A stretch of DNA of 64,000 bases from Rhinopithecus roxellana (GCF_007565055.1 NC_044558.1:83149444-83213443), one strand, 5' to 3'; numbered from the stretch's first letter, positions 19,320 through 29,378 are shown. Program-made: numbers and translations. Notes: a model not told the origin generated them from the sequence alone.

Positions 19320-19769
19320 AAGCGGCGCGGGCCCTCTCCCCTTCCCGGCACCCCCCCTCCCCTGCCCGCTTTCCAGCCCGCGGGGCCCGCCCAGGGTCGG
19401 GTCGGGGGTCGAAGCCCGGCGTCCGGGAGCGGGGCCGAGCCTTGCGCGCCGGAGCCGTCCGGAAGGGGACCGCGGGAGTCTCGGGTGGCCGGCGCCTGAG
19501 GCCGTGGGTCCCTGGGGGGCCCCTCCGGAGCTGGAAAAGTGGCGGCCCTGGCAGCGCCGAGCCGGGCCTTCGCTTCCTCCGCCCGCCTCAAGATGGAGCT
19601 TGGACTCCTTGCCCCTGCGCCGCCCCAGGCGCCGCTCTCTCCCAGGCGCCCCGCTCTCTCCCCTGGGCCCCGGGGCGGATGTGGGGTCGGCTGGACCCCA
19701 GGGAGGCCAAAGCCGGGCGGGACCTGTTGCCCCGGGCGCCGCGCCCGTCACCTGAGCATTCCTCAGGCC

Positions 19770-20282
19770 CTGGGTGCCCGGCGCCCGCTAGCCGGCATGG
19801 AGGGCACCCTGGACCGGCTTCCCCTGCTGCCCCGGCTTTTGTTTCGCTCCCAAGTGGGGCTGTGATTCTCGGAGACCGGGGAAGGCTGGAGGTGGCCAGA
19901 TCGCTCTCGGGTTTCTGAAATCACACCGCTGTCCGGTAACCCGAACCTTCTGCCGCGGCAGGGGATTGGCGCGGAAGGCAGATGACACTTGTTCAGAGGT
20001 TATTTTACAAGCAGAACCTAGCGATTGCCCGAATTGGAAAGTCCTGCCTTTCAAAAATCGGATTTTGATTCGGGAGTGAATCCTGAATCTTGCTGTTTGT
20101 CCACTTCATGTGGCTTTTCCATCTGGCAGGAGCCGAGCGCCACCCCCTCCTCCCTACACAGCCCCACCTCTTTGGTATGAAGAAATTACACGTTGTCCGT
20201 CACCGGTTTAGATACCTGCTTTTAGCAAAACTTGGGCGCTAGTGAACTGTTTTTTAAAAAAGAGGGTGGAGAAGATTCTGTA

Positions 20283-20321
<39 letters not shown>

Positions 20322-20590
20322 TTCAGCAGCCTGGCCTTCTTCCTCTTTTAGGACGGTGGCCCCTAGCAGCTTTGTAAGTATTAAGTACTGTGGCCACCGC
20401 TGTCATTAGGGTTATGATTCTGGCTGTTCTTATTATTTGATTTTTATCACTACTGTTACCGATGGTATCCACGAATCAGGAGAGTATCCCAGAGTCAGGA
20501 ATGTGTTTATTTGATTTTTAGATTTAATGATAACCTTTAGCAAGTATCCCTAGGTATGTCGCTTCTCAGACTTGTAGCCTTTTTTTCTCT
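19770..20590. other. Repeat-poor start of putative intron 1
   Basis: Unique DNA downstream of the CpG island. Contains a (GT)18 run. No exon recognised. Confidence 0.55.
20285..20320. repeat. (GT)n microsatellite
   Basis: About 18 uninterrupted GT units. Confidence 0.98.
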
Positions 20591-20594
20591 GTAA

Positions 20595-20870
20595 ATTATA
20601 ACAATGAACATTTATTGAAGGCATCTTGTGGCCAGGCCCTGGGAAAGTCTTTTATGTGTTTTATTTCATTTAATCAACCCCAACCCAGTGAGCGTGCTGT
20701 CGTCATGTGCATTTGGCGGGAGGGTGATAGAGAGAAAGGTCAAGTAATTTGACCAGGGTCATATAGCTAAGTGGTGGTGTATGACCCTATACTAATGAAA
20801 TAACTAAGCACCTGAAGTCAGAATACCTTTAACCAGCGTGTGAACTCAGGTATTCTGACTTCAGGTGCTT
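20595..20870 (-). mobile_element. MIR fragment carrying an inverted duplication
   Basis: AGGTCAAGTAATTTGACCAG and GGTCATATAGCTAAGTGGTG match antisense MIR. GAACTCAGGTATTCTGACTTC continues it after the loop of the hairpin. The left hairpin arm (20,785-20,828) interrupts the MIR and is therefore the added copy. Confidence 0.65.
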
Positions 20871-20891
20871 AGTTATTTGATTAGTATAGGG
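20785..20891. repeat. 44-bp-arm near-perfect inverted repeat (hairpin)
   Basis: Left arm 20,785-20,828 and right arm 20,848-20,891 are reverse complements at 43 of 44 positions. The only mismatch is G20797 against G20879. The loop is 19 bp (20,829-20,847). On a plus-strand transcript it would fold into a ~107-nt hairpin. Confidence 0.97.
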
Positions 20892-20944
20892 AACCTATGG
20901 CAAAATGCAAGGCTAGTCTGTCTGTCCATCAACCAATCAGTCAA

Positions 20945-21236
20945 TCAGTCAATGAGAGGGAGCCTCAATCTGTTGCCCCAGGCTGAGTGCAGTGGCCCGA
21001 TCTCAGTTTACTGCAATCCCCGCCTCCCAGGTTCAAGTGATTCTTGTGCCTGAGACTCCTGAGTAACTAGGATTACAGGCACGCACCACCACGCCCAGCT
21101 AATTTTTGTATCTGCGGTAGAGATGAGGTTTCACCACATTACCCAGGCTGGTCTTGAACTCCTGGGCTCACGTGATCCACCGGCTTTGGGCTTCCGAAGT
21201 GCTAGGATTACAAGTGTGAACTATCGCACCTGGCCC
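20945..21236 (-). mobile_element. Alu, full length, old
   Basis: GAGAGGGAGCCTCAATCTGTT to CTATCGCACCTGGCC. CAATCAGTCAATCAGTCAATG replaces the poly(T). Confidence 0.9.
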
Positions 21237-21520
21237 CAAGGCTGGTCTTCATTAAAGCAAAGTTGAAGTGGGTAATTGGCCAAAGGCTTGTGCCCAATTT
21301 TTCAGGTTCAGAGAAAGCAGTTAAGTACATCTTCCCACTAGACCTAATTCAAAGGGGAAAACCGAAACTGGGTGGGACCCTGGGTAGGTATTTTGCCTGA
21401 AGATCAAGATTTTGCCCTTCCCTACTTTTTCAATCATTGTTTGAGCTTCACAGCTTGCGCTTGAGCATGACATAAGCTAATCTGGTTTCTGTCCTATTGA
21501 GGAGTTTAGAATCTGATGTC

Positions 21521-21801
21521 CTTTTTTTTTTTTTTGACATGGAGTTTCACTCTTGTTGCCTAGGCTGGAGTGCAATGGTGCGATCTCGGCTCACTGCAAC
21601 CTCTGTCTTCTGGGTTCAGGTGATTCTCCTGCCTCAGCCTCCTGAGTAGCTGCCACTATGCCCGGCTAATTTTTTGTATTTTTGTAGTGGAGATGGAGTT
21701 TCACCATGTTGGCCAGGCTGATCTCACCTGACTTCAGGTGATCCACCTGCCTCAGCCTCCCAAAGTGCTGGGATTATAGGTGTGAGCCACTGCGCCTGGC
21801 C
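21521..21801 (-). mobile_element. Alu, full length, small deletions
   Basis: T13-GACATGGAGTTTCACTCTTG to GCCACTGCGCCTGGCC. TGATGTCCTT flanks both sides. Confidence 0.95.
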
Positions 21802-21907
21802 TGATGTCCTTATCTTAAAAATTTTTTTTTTACCTAGTGGCTAAAATTCAGTCTGTCACATCCCATGTGACTCATAAGGGGCGTGAACTAACTCAGTCAT
21901 GTTTGAT

Positions 21908-22200
21908 TCTTTTTTTTCTGAGATAGTGTCTTGCTCTGTCGCCCAGGCTGGAGTGCAGTGGTGCAATGTTGGCTCACTGCAAGCTCCGCCTCCCGGGTTC
22001 ACACGGTTTTCCTGCCTCAGCCTCTCTAGTAGCTGGGACTACAGGCACCTGCTACCATGCCTGGCTAATTTTTTGCATTTTTAGTAGAGACAGGGTTTCA
22101 TCCTGTTAGCCAGGATGGTCTCAATCTCCTGACCTCATGATCCGCCCACCTCGGCCTCCCAAAGTGCTGGGATTACAGGCGTGAACCACCGCGCCTAGCC
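21908..22200 (-). mobile_element. Alu, Y-like
   Basis: TTTTTTTTCTGAGATAGTGTC to ACCACCGCGCCTAGCC. Confidence 0.95.
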
Positions 22201-22203
22201 TAT

Positions 22204-22205
<2 letters not shown>

Positions 22206-22249
<44 letters not shown>

Positions 22250-22530
22250 AGACGGAGTCTCGCTCTGTCGCCCAGGCTGGAGTGCAGTGGCCGGATCTCA
22301 GCTCACTGCAAGCTCCGCCTCCCGGGTTCACGCCATTCTCCTGCCTCAGCCTCCCGAGTAGCTGGGACTACAGGCGCCACCACCTCGCCCGGCTAGTTTT
22401 TTGTATTTTTTTAGTAGAGACGGGGTTTCACCATGTTAGCCAGGATGGTCTCGAACTCCTGACCTCGTGATCCGCCCGTCTCGGCCTCCCAAAGTGCTGG
22501 GATTACAGGCTTGAGCCACCGCGCCCGGCC
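22206..22530 (-). mobile_element. AluY, Old World monkey type
   Basis: T43 run, then a near-consensus AluYR-type body ending GCCACCGCGCCCGGCC. Second of four head-to-tail Alus (21,908-23,150). Confidence 0.97.
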
Positions 22531-22842
22531 TTTTTTTTTTTTTTTTTTTGAGACCGAGTCTTGCTCTGTGGCCCGGGCTGGAGTGCAGTGGCCGGATCTC
22601 AGCTCACTGCAAGCTCCGCCTCGCGGGTTCACGCCATTCTCCTGCCTCAGCCTCCCGAGTAGCTGGGACTACAGGTGCCTGCCACCTCGCCCGGCTAGTT
22701 TTTTGTATATATTTTTTTTTTTCAGTAGAGACGGGGTTTCACCATATTAGCCAGGATGGTCTCGATCTCCTGACCTGGTGATCTGCCTGCCTCGGCCTCC
22801 CAAAGTGCTGGGATTACAGGCTTGAGCCACCGTGCCCGGCCT
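22531..22842 (-). mobile_element. AluY, Old World monkey type
   Basis: T19 run, GAGACCGAGTCTTGCTCTGTG, expanded linker T-run (TATATATTTTTTTTTTTC), ending GCCACCGTGCCCGGCC. Confidence 0.97.
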
Positions 22843-23150
22843 CTTTTTTTTTTATTTTTTTTTATTTTTGAGACAAAATCTTGCTCTGTCGCCCAGGCTG
22901 GAGTGCAGTGGTGCGACCTTGGCTCACTGCAACCTCTGCTTCCCAGGCTCAAGCAGTTCTCCTGCCTCAGCCTCCCGAGTAGCTGGGATTACAGGTGCAC
23001 ACCATGGCACTGGGCTAATTTTTGTATTTTTAGCAGAGTCAGGGTTTCACCATTTTGGCCAGGCTGGTCTCAAACTCCTGACCTCAAGTGATCCGCCAGC
23101 CTCAGCCTCCCAAAGTGCTGGGATTACAAGCATGAGCCACCGTGCCCGGC
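22843..23150 (-). mobile_element. Alu, full length
   Basis: TTTTTTTTTATTTTTTTTTAT tail, GAGACAAAATCTTGCTCTG, ending GCCACCGTGCCCGGC. Confidence 0.95.
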
Positions 23151-23430
23151 TGATTCTTGCTTTTTAAGTGCTGTCTGCTGGGATTCGAAAGCCAGTGGAT
23201 GGTAAAAGATGAGTTGATTCTCTTATGGCCCATACAAAGGTAGGCACCTTTGAATCTGTCACATACTGGGCACCTGGTGTTCTTCATTCGTACTTACAGG
23301 TGGATTTCTGGTCTTCCTTGAATAGATATACCAAGGCCAGGGTCTTCATGTTATGGGACCCTTGCAGAATTCTGCGGAGTTCCATGTGCTCAGCAAATGT
23401 TTCTTTCTTTTTTTTTTCTTAATTAAGTTT

Positions 23431-23454
23431 TTGTTGTTGTTGTTGTTGTTGTTG
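23431..23454. repeat. (GTT)n run
   Basis: Seven to eight GTT units at the poly(T) end of the next Alu. Confidence 0.9.
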
Positions 23455-23741
23455 TTTTTTGAGACAGAGTCTCACTCTGTTGCCCAGGCTGGAGTGCAGT
23501 GGTGCAATTTTGGCTCACTGCAACCTCTGCCTCCTGGGTTCAAGTGATTCTCCCACCTCAGCCTCCCAAGTAACTGGGACAACAGGAATCTGCCACCATG
23601 CCTGGCTAATGTTTGTATTTTTAGTAGAGCTGGAGTTTCACCATGTTGACCAGGCTGGTCTCAAACTCTTGACTTCAAGTGATCCACCTGCTTTGGCCTC
23701 CCAAAGTGTTGGCATTACAGGTGTGAGCCCCCACGCCCATC
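23455..23741 (-). mobile_element. Alu, full length
   Basis: TTTTTTGAGACAGAGTCTCAC to GAGCCCCCACGCCCATC. Confidence 0.95.
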
Positions 23742-23932
23742 TGTTTCTTAGTTAATTGAAAATACAAGGTTCCTAAAGGTCAGGATTGATTTTATAGCAG
23801 TCAAACCAAAGGAAAAAAACAGAAGGTAGTATAGTAGAGTCACAGGAAGAGGGTTTAATATTTGTTAACATTACAAGAGAATTTTGTCTACATATTGTTA
23901 ACTAAATTGAGACTTTCACTTTGTATGACTTT

Positions 23933-24371
23933 CCACTATCCAAATAATCAACTCCTTTTTTTTTTTTTTTTTTTTTTTTTTTGAGACGGAGTCTCGCTCT
24001 GCCGCCCAGGCTGGAGTGCAGTGGCCGGATCTCAGCTCACTGCAAGCTCCGCCTCCCGGGTTCACGCCATTCTCCTGCCTCAGCCTCCCGAGTAGCTGGG
24101 ACTACAGGTGCCCGCCAGGTCGCCCGGCTAGTTTTTTGTATTTTTAGTAGAGACGGGGTTTCACCATGTTAGCCAGGATGGTCTCGATCTCCTGACCTCG
24201 TGATCCGCCCGTCTCGGCCTCCCAAAGTGCTGGGGTTACAGGCTTGAGCCACCGCGCCCGGCAACTTCTTTCTTCTCTAAGTGAGAGGTCAAATGTGTTT
24301 TTCTCTGATATGAAGAGTAGTCAATGTTGATTAGTCATAGCAAGCCTGTAGTTCTCCTTTGCAGTATTTTT
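23933..24371. repeat. Left copy of a ~135-bp direct repeat (split by an AluY)
   Basis: Bases 23,933-23,953 and 24,263-24,371 align with 24,672-24,807. CCACTATCCAAATAATCAAC starts both copies and TTTGCAGTATTTTT ends both. The copies differ by scattered substitutions and small indels. An AluY split this copy later. Confidence 0.88.
23954..24262 (-). mobile_element. AluY, Old World monkey type (AGGTCGCC variant)
   Basis: T26 run, GAGACGGAGTCTCGCTCTGCC, GCCCGCCAGGTCGCCCGGCTAG, ending GCCACCGCGCCCGGC. Interrupts the left repeat copy. Confidence 0.96.
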
Positions 24372-24671
24372 TTTTTTTTTTTGGACACAGGGTCTCGCTC
24401 TGTCACCCAGGCTGGAGTGCAGTGGCATAATCATAGTTCACTACAGCCTTGAACTCCTGGGCTCAAGCAGTCCTCCCGCTTCAGCCTCCTGAGTAACTAG
24501 GACTACAGGTATGTGCTATCATGCCTGGCTAATTAAAAAAATTTTTTTTCCTGTAGAGATGAGGTATTGCTATATTTCCCAGGCTGATTTTAAACTCCTA
24601 GGCTCAAACAATCCTCCTAACTTGGCCTCCCAAAGTGCTGGGATTACAGGCATGAGCCACTATGCCCAGCC
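24372..24671 (-). mobile_element. Alu, old J-type, between long direct repeats
   Basis: T-run, GGACACAGGGTCTCGCTCTG, GTTCACTACAGCCTTGAACTC (J-like), ending CACTATGCCCAGCC. Its two ends abut the two direct-repeat copies exactly. Confidence 0.94.
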
Positions 24672-24807
24672 CCACTATCCAAATAATCAACTTCTTTCCT
24701 CTTCTTGTACAAATGAGATGGAAGGTCAAGTGTGTTTTTCTTTGATATGAAGAGTAGACAGTGTTGTTTATTATGGCAAATCTGTAGTTCTCATTTGCAG
24801 TATTTTT
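24672..24807. repeat. Right copy of the ~135-bp direct repeat
   Basis: Starts directly after the Alu 5' end and ends TTTGCAGTATTTTT. Lacks the AluY carried by the left copy. Confidence 0.88.
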
Positions 24808-24884
24808 GAACTGTGACAGCATCACTAAAGGCAGCTTGTCAGGCTATGATGTACCTATCTGTGGGCTGTAATTAGATCTTATTT

Positions 24885-25240
24885 GGTATTCATGCAACAA
24901 ATATTTATTGAGCATGTACTGTGTGCCAGGTGCTGTTCTAGATGCTGGTGATACAACAGTGAATAAAAGAAATTCCTATTCTCTTGGAACTTCCCTTCAA
25001 GTAGGGAAGGCAGACGAGAAACAAAAAGTGAATTTATTGTATGTTAGGTGACACATGGCAAAGAAAAAACAATCAGAGAAGGGAAAGTATAAAGTAGTGG
25101 GGATAAGAGTTAGAAGAATGGAAATTTTTCATAGGGCAGCAAGAGAAGACCTAGCTGAGAATGTGACTTTTGAGTAGAGACTGAAAGGAAGTGAGGGAAT
25201 GTAAAGCCCAGAGAGGAAAACATCCTAGGGGGAAGGAAGG
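24885..25240 (+). mobile_element. Ancient LINE-type tail fragment
   Basis: CAACAAATATTTATTGAGCA, CTGTGTGCCAGGTGCTGTTC, GTGATACAACAGTGAATAAA and GAGACTGAAAGGAAGTGAGG match a widespread old mammalian repeat consensus. Family name uncertain. Confidence 0.6.
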
Positions 25241-25326
25241 AGGAGGGAGGACATCGAAGACTTTCTAGGCTGTGGTCCTTAAAATATGTATTTGTTGAAA
25301 TATGTAAAAATACACAGAATAATTTG

Positions 25327-25624
25327 CCCAGGTGCAGTGGCTCACACCTTTAATCCCAGCACTTTGGGAGGCCTAGGTGGGTGGATCACGAGGTCAGGAG
25401 ATCGAGACCATCCTGGCTAACACGATGAAACCCTGTCTCTACTAAAAGTACAAAAAATTAGCCGGGTGTGGTGGTGGATGCCTGTAGTCCCAGCTACTCG
25501 GGAGGCTGAGGCAGGAGAATGGTGTGAACCCGGGAAGTGGAGCTTGCAGTGAGCCGAGATCATGCCACTGCACTCCAGCCTGGGTGGCAGAGTGAGACTC
25601 CATCTCAAAACAAAAACAAAAACC
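25327..25624 (+). mobile_element. Alu, Y-like, full length
   Basis: CCCAGGTGCAGTGGCTCACAC head, GGATCACGAGGTCAGGAGATC, tail CAAAACAAAAACAAAAACC. Confidence 0.95.
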
Positions 25625-25659
25625 GAATAATTTTATGCCTTTTTTAAAAATTGATTTTA

Positions 25660-25790
25660 TTTTTTAGAGACAGGGTCTTACTGTGTCACCAAGCTGGAGT
25701 GCAGTGGCACAATTATCACTCACTGTAGCCTTGGACTCCTGGGCTCAAGCCATCTTCCTGCCTCAGCCTCCCAAGTAGCTAGGACTACAG
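25660..25790 (-). mobile_element. Alu J fragment fused to next Alu
   Basis: TTTTTAGAGACAGGGTCTTAC to GTAGCTAGGACTACAG, then abruptly TACGATGGAGCAATCTCAGC of a different Alu. An Alu/Alu junction. Confidence 0.85.
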
Positions 25791-26357
25791 TACGATGGAG
25801 CAATCTCAGCTAACTGCAACCTCCTCCTCCCAGGTTCAAGTGATTATCCTGCCTCAGCATCCCAAGTAGCTGGGATTACAGGCGCATGCCACCACATCTG
25901 GCTAATTTTTTTTTTTTTTTTTTTTGAGACGGAGTCTTGCTCTGTCGCCCGGGCTGGAGTGCAGTGGCCGGATCTCAGCTCACTGCAAGCTCCGCCTCCC
26001 GGGTTTACGCCATTCTCCTGCCTCAGCCTCCCGAGTAGCTGGGACTACAGGCGCCTGCCACCTCGCCCGGCTAGTTTTTTGTATTTTTTTTTTTTTTAGT
26101 TGAGACGGGGTTTCACCGTGTTAGCCAGGATGGTCTCGATCTCCTGACCTCGTGATCCGCCCGTCTCGGCCTCCCAAAGTGCTGGGATTACAGGCTTGAG
26201 CCACCGCGCCCAGCCCTGGCTAATTTTTGTATTTTTAGTAGAGAGGGGGTTTCACCATGTTGGCCAGACTGGTCTCGAACTCCTGAGCTCAGGTGATCCA
26301 CCTGCCTCGGCCTCCCAAACTGCTGGGATTACAGGCGTGAGCCACCGCCCTGCCCAG
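25791..26357 (-). mobile_element. Alu, outer element of a nested pair
   Basis: Bases 25,791-25,906 and 26,215-26,357 form one S-type Alu lacking its poly(T) end. CTGGCTAATTTTT is duplicated at the insertion. Confidence 0.92.
25907..26215 (-). mobile_element. AluY, Old World monkey type, nested
   Basis: GAGACGGAGTCTTGCTCTGTC, GGGTTTACGCC variant, linker T-run expanded (26,080-26,096), ending GCCACCGCGCCCAGCC. Confidence 0.96.
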
Positions 26358-26359
26358 CA

Positions 26360-26444
26360 AATTTTTTTTTCTGAACTCTTGGCCTCAAGAGATCCTCCCA
26401 CCCAGAGTGTTGGGATTACCAGTGTGATCCACTGCACTCGGGCA
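26360..26444 (-). mobile_element. Alu 5'-arm fragment
   Basis: TTTTTTTTTCTGAACTCTTGG to CCACTGCACTCGGGC. Old and deleted. Confidence 0.75.
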
Positions 26445-26462
26445 CCGTGTTATTGTTATAAT

Positions 26463-26751
26463 TATTTTTTGAGATGGAGTTTCGCTTTTGTCACCCAGGC
26501 TGGAGTGCAATGGTATGATCTCTGCTTACTGCAACCTCTGCCTCCTGGGTTCAAGCAATTCTCCTGCCTCAGCCTCCCAAGTAGCTGGGATTACAGGCAT
26601 ATACCACCACACCTGGCTAGTTTTATATTTTTAGTAGAGATGGGGTTTCACTGTGTTTGTCAGGCTGGTCTTGAACTCCTGACCTAAGGTGGTCTACCCA
26701 CTGCAGCCTCCCAGAGTGCTGGCATTACAGGTGTGAGCCACTGCTCCCAGC
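26463..26751 (-). mobile_element. Alu, full length
   Basis: ATTTTTTGAGATGGAGTTTCG to GCCACTGCTCCCAGC. Confidence 0.95.
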
Positions 26752-26773
26752 AACCATGTTATTTTTAATTAAT

Positions 26774-26886
26774 TAATTTTTTGAGAAGGGGTCTTGTTAT
26801 ATTGCCCAGGATAGACTCAAATTCCTGAGCTTAAGTGATCCTCCCATCTCAGCCTCCCCAGTAGCTGGGACTGTAGGACTGTAGGC
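26774..26886 (-). mobile_element. Alu monomer fragment, old
   Basis: ATTTTTTGAGAAGGGGTCTTG to TAGCTGGGACTGTAGG. Confidence 0.82.
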
Positions 26887-26922
26887 TTTTACTACTGTGA
26901 TGACTATGTCATCTTATTAATG

Positions 26923-27228
26923 ATTTTTTTTTTTTTTTTTTTTTTTGAGACAGAGTCTTGCTCTGTCTCCCAGGCTGGAGTGCAGTGGCACGATCTCGAC
27001 TCACTGCAAACTCCACCTCCCGTGTTCACGCCATTCTCCTGCCTCAGCCTCCTGAGTAGCTGGGATTACAGGTGCCTGCCACCACGCCTGGCTAATTTTT
27101 TTGTATTTTTAGTAGAGATGGGGTTTCATCGTGTTAGCCAGGATGGTCTCGATCTCCTAACCTTGTGATTCACCCGCCTCAGCCTCCCAAAGTGCTGGGA
27201 TTACAGGCAAGAGCCACCGTGCCCGGCC
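26923..27228 (-). mobile_element. Alu, Y-like, with TSD
   Basis: T24 run to GCCACCGTGCCCGGCC. TATTAATGATTTT on both sides. Confidence 0.97.
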
Positions 27229-27239
27229 TATTAATGATT

Positions 27240-27350
27240 TTGATGAAGATAAAGATATGGGGGAAAATGAGGCTCAAAAGAATTTCCCTACTTTGCCTAA
27301 AAGTCCACACAGCTAGTGAATAGAAATTGAGCCCAGTTCAGGTTATTTTA
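27240..27350 (-). mobile_element. MIR fragment
   Basis: GGGAAAATGAGGCTCAAAAG ... CCACACAGCTAGTGAATAGA matches antisense MIR core. Confidence 0.65.
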
Positions 27351-27467
27351 AGTGATGTATAGAATACCTTGGCAATGACACAAAGGCCAGCCCAGTACTT
27401 GATGTTCAGATGTGCTATTGAGTGTATACTTTCCTATTTGTATCCATCTATTCAGGACTATTCAAAA

Positions 27468-28010
27468 CTTTTTTTTTTTTTTTTAATGAGGCGGAGTCTT
27501 GCTCTGTCACCCAGGCTGGAGTGCAGTGGCACGATCTCAGCTCACTGCTAGCTCCACCTCCCGGGTTCATGCCATTTTCCTGCCTCAGCCTCCCACGTAG
27601 CTGGGCTCGGGCTGGAGTGCAGTGGCCGGATCTCAGCTCACTGCAAGCTCCGCCTCCCGGGTTCCCACCATTCTCCTGCCTCAGCCTCCCGAGTAGCTGG
27701 GACTACAGGCGCCCGCCACCTCGCCCGGCTAGTTTTTTTTTTTTTTTTTTTTGTATTTTTAGTAGAGATGGGGTTTCACCGTGTTAGCCAGGATGGTCTC
27801 GATCTCCTGACCTCGTGATCCGCCCGTCTCGGCCTCCCAAAGTGCTGGGATTACAGGCTTGAGCCACCGCGCCCGGCCAATTTTTTGTATTTTTAGTAGA
27901 GATGGGGTTTCACTGTGTTAGCCAGGATGCTCTCAATCTCCTGACCTCGTGATCTGCCCATCTTGGCTCCCCAGAGTGCTGGGATTACAGGCGTGAGCCA
28001 CCGCGCCTGG

Positions 28011-28012
<2 letters not shown>
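27468..28012 (-). mobile_element. Alu, outer part of a chimeric nest
   Basis: Bases 27,468-27,606 (T-run to CACGTAGCTGGG) and 27,879-28,012 (AATTTTTTGTATTTTTAGTAG to ACCGCGCCTGGC). Confidence 0.88.
27607..27878 (-). mobile_element. AluY, Old World monkey type, lacking its 3' end
   Basis: Starts abruptly at CTCGGGCTGGAGTGCAGTGGC with no poly(T) and no first ~25 bp. Linker T-run expanded (27,732-27,752). Ends GCCACCGCGCCCGGCC. Confidence 0.92.
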
Positions 28013-28043
<31 letters not shown>

Positions 28044-28322
28044 AGACGGCGTCTCGCTCCATCACCCAGGCTGGAAAGCAGTAGCACTATCTTGGCTCAC
28101 TGCAACCTCCGCCTCCCAGCTTCAGGCGATTCTCTGCCTCAGCCTCCTGAGTAGCTGGGATTACAAGTGCCTGTCACCACGCCCAGATAATTTTTGTATT
28201 TTTTAATAGAGACAGGGTTTCACCATCTTTGCCAGGCTGGTCTTGAACTCCTGACCTCATGATCCAGCCGCCTTGGCCTGCCAAAGTGCTGGGATTACAA
28301 GCGTGAGCCACCACGCCCCGCC
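28013..28322 (-). mobile_element. Alu, full length
   Basis: T30-GAGACGGCGTCTCGCTCC to GCCACCACGCCCCGCCC. Confidence 0.95.
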
Positions 28323-28469
28323 CAGGATCTTTGCTTAACTTTGGGAGGCCTGATAACTTGATATTGGCATATGTAGCTTTTTCCTGGAATTGCGCACTTT
28401 TTAGCAAAGCCATCCTTTTTAGTTTTAAAGTTTTATGGTTCAAAATCTGTGGGTTTTTTATGTTTGTTG

Positions 28470-28918
28470 GTTTTTTCAGTAGAAACACGGTTTCATGCCG
28501 GGCGCGGTGGCTCATGCCTGTAATCCCAGCACTTTGGGAGGCCAAGGTGGGTGGATCACCTGAGGTCGGGAGTTTGAGACCAGCCTGACCAATATGGAAA
28601 AACCCCATCTCTACTAAAAATACAAAAAAATTAGCCAGGCGTGGTGGCACATGCCTGTAATCCCAGCTACTAGGGAGGCTGAGGCAGGAGAATCGCTTGA
28701 ATCCAGGAGGCGGAGGTTGCGGTGAGCCGAGATCACGCCATCGCACTCCAGCCTGGGCAACAAGAACGAAACTCCGTCTCAAAAAAAAAAAAAAAAAGAA
28801 AAGAGACATGGTTTCACCATTTTGGCCAGGCTGGTCTCGAGCTCCTCACCTCAGGTGATCCACCCATGTTGGCCTTCCAGAGTGCTGGGATTACAGGTGT
28901 GAGCCACCGTGCCCAACC
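28470..28918 (-). mobile_element. Alu fragment split by a plus-strand Alu
   Basis: AGTAGAAACACGGTTTCA before and AGAGACATGGTTTCACC after the insert are one antisense Alu 5' half, ending GCCACCGTGCCCAACC. Confidence 0.85.
28496..28803 (+). mobile_element. Alu, full length, inserted in an Alu
   Basis: GCCGGGCGCGGTGGCTCATGC head and A16GAAAAG tail. Confidence 0.96.
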
Positions 28919-29073
28919 AAAATCTATGTTTAATAGAAAACTTTAGTTAAGTCTTTTCAATTTTAATTGGAAAGCAGTGTCAATTGTTAGTATTTGCCTA
29001 GATACAAGTTTTTAGATAGCTGTTTAGGGAGGCTTTAAACTATTAACAACGTCATATTTTTTAAAAAAATTAT

Positions 29074-29255
29074 TTATTATTATTTTTTGAGACAGAGCCT
29101 CGCTGTCACCCAGGCTGGAGTGTACTGGTGTGATCTTGGCTCACTGCAACCTCCGCTTCCTGGGTTCAAATGATTCTCATGCCCCCAGAGTCCTGAGTCG
29201 CTGGGATTATAGGCATATGCCACCTCGCCTAGCTAATTTTTTAGTATTTTTAATA
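29074..29255 (-). mobile_element. Alu, 5'-truncated
   Basis: ATTTTTTGAGACAGAGCCTCG to TTAGTATTTTTAATATACATAG. Stops in the linker region. Confidence 0.9.
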
Positions 29256-29378
29256 TACATAGTGTGTTTCCCATATAGGCAGAACTCAAAGAATCCGTAT
29301 GCTTTAAGTTGGCATTTGAGTTACAATGCACTCTTAAGGGAAACCCTAATGACCGATGGTACTGTACAAGAATTTTGG

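Larger units (their letters stand above)
18940..19760 (+). promoter_or_regulatory. CpG island, likely promoter of an unnamed plus-strand gene
   Basis: Very GC-rich with dense CpG, in sharp contrast to the flanks. Sp1-type boxes are seen at 18,974-18,981 (GGGGGCGG), 19,045-19,051 (GGGGCGG) and, inverted, around 19,207-19,215 (CCCCGCCCC). A YY1-like AAGATGG lies at 19,590-19,596. There is no convincing TATA box, which fits a dispersed-start CpG promoter. The strong donor at 19,311 sets the direction as plus, though CpG promoters often fire both ways. CpG density fades after about 19,800. The start site cannot be fixed from sequence alone. Inference: housekeeping-type promoter. I do not recognise the gene. 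Confidence 0.82.

Noticed and set aside
18728..19591. 287-codon minus-strand frame and an overlapping 184-codon frame (19,197-19,751) with a short poly-Gln/poly-Pro stretch
   Set aside because: The Gln/Pro run is just the GGC/TGC triplet repeat read in antisense. No splice or domain support, so resemblance to polyglutamine proteins is superficial.
18863..19918. 351-codon plus-strand open frame across the CpG island
   Set aside because: GC-rich DNA has few stop codons. The frame is Arg/Gly/Ala/Pro-biased, crosses the proposed donor and shows no domain.
28174..28809. 211-codon minus-strand frame
   Set aside because: Sense-Alu and antisense-Alu text with a short unique middle. Typical Alu shadow.
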